7,162 nucleotides of DNA, taken from Oscillospiraceae bacterium (GTDB lineage: Bacteria > Bacillota > Clostridia > Oscillospirales > Oscillospiraceae). The notes under the pieces were generated by a model. It saw only the letters and a list, made by a program, of their open reading frames with translations, was not told the origin of the DNA and made no database searches. Both the position numbers and the translations under genes were made by a program. Position 1 is the first letter of the stretch. Every line of letters starts with the position of its first letter. The DNA is taken from the NCBI GenBank assembly GCA_031272845.1, contig JAISTA010000164.1, forward strand, positions 1-7,162, in the 5' to 3' direction. Below are positions 1 through 4,119 of this stretch, one piece after another.

Positions 1-210
1 CCGGCATAAAAAAAGATTTGCTTCTTTCTAAAAGAAGTCGCCCCTTTTTGGTTACTTTTTCCGGCGAAGCGGAAAAAGTAACCGCCCGCCGCGTAGGCGC
101 TCTAGCTGTGAACCGAAGAGCAGCCGAGTCCCTATTCCAAACACCGCACCACGCCCCAAACAGAGAACTTTTCGTTCCCGCCGTGAGATTTACGTAGCAA
201 AGAACACCAA
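1..210 (+). repeat. Dispersed noncoding repeat, copy 1 (structured)
   Basis: This stretch upstream of buk holds no convincing gene. It is clearly related to the reverse complement of 3150-3361. Shared blocks include 16-43 (TTGCTTCTTTCTAAAAGAAG followed by TCGCCC), 73-101 (AAAAAGTAACCGCCCGCCGC and what follows) and 154-168 (CCCCAAACAGAGAAC). Between the first two blocks lies a perfect 14-bp hairpin: arm 50-63 (GGTTACTTTTTCCG), loop GCGAAG, arm 70-83. The other copy has a hairpin at the same place with a partly different stem that still pairs, which suggests the structure is conserved. The element may extend left of the window. Its role is unknown; it could be a small mobile palindromic element or an untranslated RNA. 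Confidence 0.8.
6..37 (-). terminator. Terminator-like hairpin in repeat copy 1, facing left
   Basis: On the minus strand CTTCTTT (31-37) and AAAGAAG (21-27) form a 7-bp stem with a 3-nt loop, followed by CAAATC and a run of seven T (8-14). The same arrangement occurs in the second repeat copy, so it belongs to the element. The stem is short and AT-rich, so termination strength is uncertain. Confidence 0.45.
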
Positions 211-266
211 CAACGCGGCAAAGTAAAAGCCACCCTAACAAAAAACAAAAAAGAAGGAACAAACCA

Positions 267-1370
267 ATGTCCAAAATCCGCATTTTAACAATAAACCCCG
301 GCTCAACCTCCACAAAGGTCGCCCTTTTTGACGACTATGACGAGGTTTTTTCAAAAACAATCGACCATCCGACTGACGACCTGAAGAAATTTAACGAAAT
401 TCAGGATCAGATAGACTACCGCGCCGAAACCGTTGAGGGCCTCGTTCTCGAAAACGGCTACAAAATGGAGGATATAGACGTTTTCTCCGGCCGCGGCGGC
501 GGGCTGCTGTCTGTTTCAGGCGGCACATACGCCGTGACCGACCTGCTCGTTGAGCACGCCTCAAAGGGCATGACAGGTCAGCACCCGGCGCAGCTAGCCT
601 CGCAGATATGCAAACGTTTTGCCGATAAGTACGGCAAAAAAGCGTATATCGTAAATCCGCCGGACGTTGACGAGTTTGAGGATGTGGCGCGTGTCGCCGG
701 CGTCAAGGGAATCTACCGCGAGAGCCACATTCACGCGCTGAATCAGAAGGAAATCGCAATCCGCTTCTGCAAGGAGCGCGGCACGAAATATGAGGACGTA
801 AACCTCGTTATCTGCCACCTCGGCGGCGGAATTTCCGTCACGGCGCACAAAAAAGGCCGTATGATCGACTCGAACGACATCATAAAGGGCTCGGGACCGA
901 TTACGCCGACGCGCGCGGGCGACCTGCCGTACGCAAAGGTTATTGACCTCGCTTATTCCGGCGACTACACGAAAAAGGAGCTGACCGATAAGCTCAACAA
1001 AAACGGCGGCTTTACGGATATTTTCGGCACGGCGGACGTGCGCGAGGTGAAAAAGTTGGCCGAGAGCGGCGACAAAACCGCTGAGGTCTATTATCAGGGC
1101 ATGATCTACCAGAACGCCAAGTACGCGGGCGCGATGGCGGTTGCTCTGCAGGGCAAGGTGGACGCGATTGTCCTTACCGGCGGCATCTCAAACGACAAAA
1201 CGTTTACAGCGAAAATGGCGGAATATCTCGGCTGGATTGCCGAGGTCGTCGTTATGCCGGGCGAGTTTGAGCTTGAGGCGCTGGCAGCCGGCGCACTGCG
1301 CGTTGAGCGCGGAGAGGAGCAGGCGAAAACCTACACAGGCGTTCCGGTATGGAGCGGCTTCGGAAAATAA
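267..1370 (+). CDS. buk: Butyrate kinase
   Basis: The 367-residue product should convert butyryl phosphate and ADP to butyrate and ATP, the last step of the Ptb-Buk route, in the cytoplasm. Both acetate/butyrate kinase signatures are present: ILTINPGSTSTK near residues 6-17 and LVICHLGGGISVTAHKKG near 180-197. GSGPITPTRAGDLP (208-221) and VLTGGIS (302-308) are also typical of the ASKHA fold. Length fits butyrate kinases (about 355-370 residues) rather than acetate kinase (about 400). The ATG is chosen because AGAAGGA (252-258) lies 8 nt upstream. No phosphate butyryltransferase gene (ptb), the usual partner, is visible; it may lie outside the window. Branched-chain-acid kinases of the same family are an alternative substrate class. 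The gene looks intact. Confidence 0.96.
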   Translation: MSKIRILTINPGSTSTKVALFDDYDEVFSKTIDHPTDDLKKFNEIQDQIDYRAETVEGLVLENGYKMEDIDVFSGRGGGLLSVSGGTYAVTDLLVEHASKGMTGQHPAQLASQICKRFADKYGKKAYIVNPPDVDEFEDVARVAGVKGIYRESHIHALNQKEIAIRFCKERGTKYEDVNLVICHLGGGISVTAHKKGRMIDSNDIIKGSGPITPTRAGDLPYAKVIDLAYSGDYTKKELTDKLNKNGGFTDIFGTADVREVKKLAESGDKTAEVYYQGMIYQNAKYAGAMAVALQGKVDAIVLTGGISNDKTFTAKMAEYLGWIAEVVVMPGEFELEALAAGALRVERGEEQAKTYTGVPVWSGFGK

Positions 1371-1376
1371 AACTTT

Positions 1377-1421
1377 TTTGTGTGCGCCGCCGCGCAGGGT
1401 AAGCGCTGCGGCGCACACAAA
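1377..1421. other. Strong stem-loop after buk
   Basis: TTTGTGTGCGCCGC (1377-1390) pairs perfectly with 1408-1421, a 14-bp stem starting 6 nt after the buk stop; GCGC/GCGC can extend it inward. The T-run sits on the 5' side and an A-rich stretch follows on the plus strand, so it is not a textbook intrinsic terminator. It may still end or stabilise the buk transcript. Confidence 0.6.
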
Positions 1422-1444
1422 CAAAGAGGGCAGTGTAACGTCTG

Positions 1445-1492
1445 TCCGGCGGGGTGTGCTGACGCGGCCGATTCCGGCGGGGGGGGCGCACC
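1445..1492. repeat. G-rich short direct repeat
   Basis: TCCGGCGGGG occurs at 1445-1454 and 1473-1482, 28 bp apart; the second copy runs into eight G residues (1479-1486). GGTGTGC (1453-1459) can pair with GCGCACC (1486-1492) with one wobble. The intergenic stretch 1422-1563 holds no gene. Function unknown. Confidence 0.4.
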
Positions 1493-1563
1493 TTTGATTT
1501 AAGGTATAAACTGCGTTTAACCGCATACGTCGTGCGGAAATTTATAAGTAAATAAGGTGCAAA

Positions 1564-1947
1564 ATGAAAAAAGCTATAGCAATAATTACGGCCTGCCTGC
1601 TGCTTGCCGCAACGGCAGGCTGTGTCCGAAATTCGATTCGAAAATCAGCAACTGAAGTCATAGCAATATGTGATCAATTTCTCGACGACCAAATAGATTG
1701 CGGCGATGCATATAAGCAGGTTAGCAGAATTGTTGAGAAGCTTGACGAAAAGTATGATTATGAAAAGCTAAATGACGAGGAGCAGACCATTTCCATATCC
1801 TTGAGCTCTTTGACGTTATCACTTGCCACTGCTAACTATAATCTCCACAATTACAATGGAGACCGGGATATATCTGATCAAATCACTTCAATATTGAGAA
1901 CAAGAAATTATCTTGCAGAAGATGTCGGAATAAAAACGCGCGAGTAG
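1564..1947 (+). CDS. Small predicted lipoprotein, paralog A
   Basis: The 127-residue product begins with a type II signal peptide: MKK, a hydrophobic stretch, then TAGC with the candidate lipidated cysteine at residue 20. It should be exported and anchored to the outer face of the membrane. The mature part is acidic and probably helical, with no domain I recognise. It shares with the next gene (2009-2404) a near-identical leader, a CDQFLD motif about 20 residues into the mature part, and a C-terminal RNxLA motif, so the two are tandem paralogs. AAGGTG (1554-1559) 4 nt before the ATG supports the start. The gene is visibly more AT-rich than buk, which hints at a separate origin. Function unknown. 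Confidence 0.82.
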   Translation: MKKAIAIITACLLLAATAGCVRNSIRKSATEVIAICDQFLDDQIDCGDAYKQVSRIVEKLDEKYDYEKLNDEEQTISISLSSLTLSLATANYNLHNYNGDRDISDQITSILRTRNYLAEDVGIKTRE

Positions 1948-2008
1948 ATGGTTTATAATGCATCAGCTGCTATGCGAAATATAACAATAGGACAATATAG
2001 GAGACGAA

Positions 2009-2404
2009 ATGAAAAAAATTATTGCAATAATCACAAGCTGCTTATTGCTTGCCGCCATCACCGGTTGCGGCGGCAAGCCAAAGAATGTTCGCGACGGCAT
2101 TTACAACGTCGCTGTGGAGTCTTTGGACAAGTGCGACCAATTTCTTGACGGTAAAATGGAATTGTCTGATGTAGGCGGATATGTGCTTGATTCCTACAAG
2201 AGACTTGTCGATCTGTACGGATATTCCGGACAAAACGACACCGAGGAAGACATATTGGACGAACTATTTGATTTGTCAGGCGTTTGCGTATATGCAGATT
2301 TGGCAGTTTTACTGAACGAACGAGAACTATCAGATACATATGCCGAGGTTCTCGAAAGCCGAAACGCCCTTGCAAAAACGATCAACGCGAAATCGAGAAC
2401 CTAA
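2009..2404 (+). CDS. Small predicted lipoprotein, paralog B
   Basis: The 131-residue product has a lipoprotein signal peptide ending in ITGC, with Cys20 as the predicted lipidation site. The leader matches the upstream gene at most positions; the mature domains have diverged but keep CDQFLD (near residue 42) and RNALA (near 118). AGGAG (1999-2003) lies 5 nt before the ATG, a good ribosome-binding site. The 61-nt gap after the first gene contains TATAAT (1954-1959) with no convincing -35 box, so either a shared transcript or a weak internal promoter is possible. No known domain is recognisable. The mature part is acidic and probably helical, suggesting a small cell-surface protein of unknown role. 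Confidence 0.83.
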   Translation: MKKIIAIITSCLLLAAITGCGGKPKNVRDGIYNVAVESLDKCDQFLDGKMELSDVGGYVLDSYKRLVDLYGYSGQNDTEEDILDELFDLSGVCVYADLAVLLNERELSDTYAEVLESRNALAKTINAKSRT

Positions 2405-2415
2405 TAAAAAATCAC

Positions 2416-2452
2416 TGCGGCTGACAAGCGCGTACTTCGCTGATATGCCGCA
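2416..2452. other. Imperfect stem-loop between lipoprotein B and the flavoprotein
   Basis: TGCGGC (2416-2421) pairs with GCCGCA (2447-2452), and AGCG/CGCT pairs inside across a symmetric internal loop. No T-run follows on the plus strand, so a terminator is doubtful. It may be an RNA processing or leader structure. Confidence 0.35.
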
Positions 2453-2486
2453 ACCCGCATAAGAACACCAACCGGGGGAATCCGCA

Positions 2487-3056
2487 ATGGAACAAGCAAT
2501 TATCATAAACGGCAGTCCGCGCGCCGGCGCGAATTCGGACGCAATCGCCGCGTTTGCGGTACAGCAATTCGCCGAGCATGGAATTGACGCCGCGATTTAC
2601 AACATCCGCGATATGAAAATTCACCCCTGCGTCGGGTGCGACACGTGCAAGGGCGAGCCCGTGTGCGTGTTTTCAGACGACGCGACGGAGCTTATTTCAC
2701 GGCTGCTGACCGCAAAAATCGCGCTTCTCGCGGCACCGCTGTACTATACGAATCTGCCCGGAACGGTCAAGGTTTTAATTGACCGCTTTTATGTCAACTA
2801 CGACCCATGGAAATACGGCGGCAAGCGCACACCGGATCCCGCGCGCCGCTTCGGCACGGTTCTGACCTACGGAGGCTCGCCTGAAAGCACGGCGCTCGGC
2901 GCGATTGAGCTTGCAAGCTACGCGTTTGCGGACTTGGGCTTCGGCTCACGGGAATACGTGCTTTGTCCGATGAATATCGAGAAAACGTCCTTTTCCGGCA
3001 ACAACGGGTTCAAGGAGAAAACGGCGGCGCTGGTAGTCCGGCTTGCCGGGGAGTAA
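2487..3056 (+). CDS. Iron-sulfur flavoprotein / NAD(P)H-dependent FMN reductase family
   Basis: The 189-residue product has a flavodoxin-like fold. INGSPRAGANS (7-17) is the usual FMN-phosphate loop, and APLYYTNLPGTVKVLIDRF (83-101) is the second flavin-contacting region. Cys48, Cys51, Cys54 and Cys60 make a CX2CX2CX5C cluster, matching the compact motif (CX2CX2CX4-7C) that binds a 4Fe-4S cluster in archaeal and clostridial iron-sulfur flavoproteins (Isf). It probably carries FMN plus a 4Fe-4S cluster and moves electrons in the cytoplasm, perhaps from ferredoxin to oxygen or peroxide. The physiological partner cannot be read from sequence. GGGGGA (2474-2479) lies 7 nt before the ATG. A strong terminator follows at 3081-3122, so this gene ends the plus-strand block. 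Confidence 0.88.
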   Translation: MEQAIIINGSPRAGANSDAIAAFAVQQFAEHGIDAAIYNIRDMKIHPCVGCDTCKGEPVCVFSDDATELISRLLTAKIALLAAPLYYTNLPGTVKVLIDRFYVNYDPWKYGGKRTPDPARRFGTVLTYGGSPESTALGAIELASYAFADLGFGSREYVLCPMNIEKTSFSGNNGFKEKTAALVVRLAGE

Positions 3057-3080
3057 GGCGACGAGCCGGATAAGCTGACA

Positions 3081-3122
3081 AAAAAGCCGGAACCGGGGTA
3101 GAGACCTCGGTTCCGGCTTTTT
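3081..3122 (+). terminator. Rho-independent terminator after the flavoprotein gene
   Basis: AAAAAGCCGGAACCG (3081-3095) pairs perfectly with 3108-3122, a 15-bp stem; three more pairs can form inside it around the loop TAGAGA. The 3' arm ends in five T. It starts 25 nt after the stop codon. The A-run on the 5' side means it could also stop minus-strand transcription. Confidence 0.9.
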
Positions 3123-3149
3123 GCTTTGGCGGAGGTTTGGGTTTGCGGC

Positions 3150-3361
3150 GAGAGTGGGCGTTCTTTGCGACGGGAAGCTGGGGTCGGGAACGAGGCGTTC
3201 TCTGTTTGGGGTGTTGCGGGTTTTGGAATTAGGACTCGGTTGTTCTTCTTGGCAAGGCCGGAGCGCCTGCGCGGCGGGCGGTTACTTTTTGGGGATTTGC
3301 CGAACATCGTCCCCAAAAAGGGCGACTTCTTTTAGAAAGAAGCAAATATTTTTTATACCGG
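3150..3361 (-). repeat. Dispersed noncoding repeat, copy 2 (inverted relative to copy 1)
   Basis: The reverse complement aligns with 1-210 from end to end. The CCGG edge, the CTTCTTT/AAAGAAG hairpin, the GTAACCGCCCGCCGCG block, CCGAGTCC and CCCCAAACAGAGAAC occur in the same order. The central hairpin here is CTTTTTGGGGA (3285-3295) with TCCCCAAAAAG (3310-3320), an 11-bp perfect stem. Copy 1 pairs different bases at the same spot (GGTTACTTTTTCCG), as expected if the fold is under selection or copies are repaired arm to arm. The gap 3057-3507 contains no gene: it holds the flavoprotein terminator, this repeat and the minus-strand operon terminator. Confidence 0.8.
3326..3356 (+). terminator. 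Terminator-like hairpin in repeat copy 2, facing right
   Basis: CTTCTTT (3326-3332), loop TAG and AAAGAAG (3336-3342) are followed by CAAATATTTTTTATA. It mirrors the hairpin in copy 1, so each repeat carries a U-tract hairpin at its outer end. The stem is short, so strength is uncertain. Confidence 0.45.
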
Positions 3362-3429
3362 TCGGGCGGTGTAACTACAAGTGCTTCCTGTCTTGTCAAG
3401 GGGGAGTTCAATCATTTTTTCATTTTGGC

Positions 3430-3474
3430 GAAATAAATAAAATTGCCGGAGCTTCACCTGAGAAGCTCCGGCAA
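3430..3474 (-). terminator. Rho-independent terminator of the minus-strand operon
   Basis: Read on the minus strand, TTGCCGGAGCTTC (3474-3462) pairs perfectly over 13 bp with 3455-3443 around a 6-nt loop, followed by TTTTATTTATTT. It lies 33 nt past the likely ancestral stop of the broken gene at 3508-4096, which supports that gene boundary and the operon's end. Confidence 0.88.
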
Positions 3475-3507
3475 CCTATGATATTGTGAAAAAACATTGC
3501 TTTCAGA

Positions 3508-4096
3508 TTATTGAATGCTATATTTTTTGCGCAAATCTTCAGCTTTCTTAACTTACCTTATATAGCCGTCAATTTGACGGATTGCCGTTAAAGCAGCCGT
3601 GAGCGACTCGCGTTCGTGCTTGATTATTGCAGCGTCCTTATTAAACAAGGCGCGGATAAATTCATTACGCTTATCGCGCCATTTGTCTAATGTCTCAAGC
3701 TCTGCCTGCAACGGCGATAAATCTGGGAACTTCACGTAGGACAACCGTATAGGCGCTATCATTTTCCGCAAACAAATCTGCCTGCGCCCAACAAAACATT
3801 TTGCGTATGGCACGAATTTTTGAGCTTGGTTTATCAAATCCATAATTGCGGTTTTGGGACAACCCACATATTACACGAATATGCGGGTTGACTTTTTTGT
3901 TTTTTTATTACACTCGCCCGATTTTTACCATTCACAAAACCGATATAAAAGAGCAACGCCGTGGTTCTGTCCTCAGCCATAGCGTACAGAATCCAAGCCG
4001 CCTCAAAAAAAACTCAAGCTGTGTCGCTTTATTATAGCGCCCCGTCTGTTTATACGTTTCGTATCCCCACATACTTCCATCATTTGGCGGGAGCAT
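3508..4096 (-). pseudogene. Broken helical gene downstream of TIR; degenerate HEPN-like motif
   Basis: No single frame spans this region, but three minus-strand pieces join into a plausible ~196-residue protein. Piece 1 starts at ATG 4096-4094, 23 nt after the TIR stop, with AAGGGG 8 nt upstream, and reads MLPPNDGSMWGYETYKQTGR and on. One extra base in the 8-A run at 4005-4012 would join it to piece 2, which contains YAMAEDRTTALLFYIGFVNG. One extra base near 3852-3855 would join piece 2 to piece 3, the longest intact frame (GTG 3867 or ATG 3843 to the stop at 3553). Piece 3 holds LDKWRDKRNEFIRALFNKD. After its TAA stop (3553-3555) the same frame continues as VKKAEDLRKKYSIQ to a stop at 3508, just before the operon terminator. 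RNEFIR (3652-3669) resembles the HEPN RNase motif RNxxxH with His replaced by Arg, one base from CAC. The HEPN assignment is inference from that motif and helical character. Sequencing error at homopolymers is an alternative for the shifts. Confidence 0.6.
3860..3908 (+). terminator. Palindrome with plus-strand T-tract inside the broken gene
   Basis: CAACCCACATATT (3860-3872), a 5-nt loop and AATATGCGGGTTG (3878-3890) form a 13-position stem with one A-C mismatch, followed by ACTTTTTTGTTTTTTT. On the minus strand the mismatch becomes a G-U pair, but the T-tract lies on the wrong side. It resembles a plus-strand terminator, though no plus-strand gene lies just upstream; it may be an inserted palindrome or the remnant of one. 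Confidence 0.5.
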
Positions 4097-4119
4097 AGCG
4101 GTTTCCCCTTACCCATATT

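Noticed and set aside
594..848. Minus-strand open frame inside buk
   Set aside because: It lies antisense to a well-matched butyrate kinase and has no motif; a shadow frame.
1141..1526. Open frames on both strands over the end of buk and the following stem-loop
   Set aside because: Arg/Ser/Pro-rich translations of GC-rich sequence overlapping buk and a hairpin; no ribosome-binding site or domain.
1..3361. Composite transposon bounded by the inverted repeats
   Set aside because: No transposase or clear target-site duplication is visible and the copies are diverged, so only a repeat pair is claimed.
2918..3489. Several open frames across the repeat copy at 3150-3361
   Set aside because: They overlap the flavoprotein end, a terminator and the noncoding repeat. 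Their composition is low-complexity and copy 1 does not preserve a matching frame.
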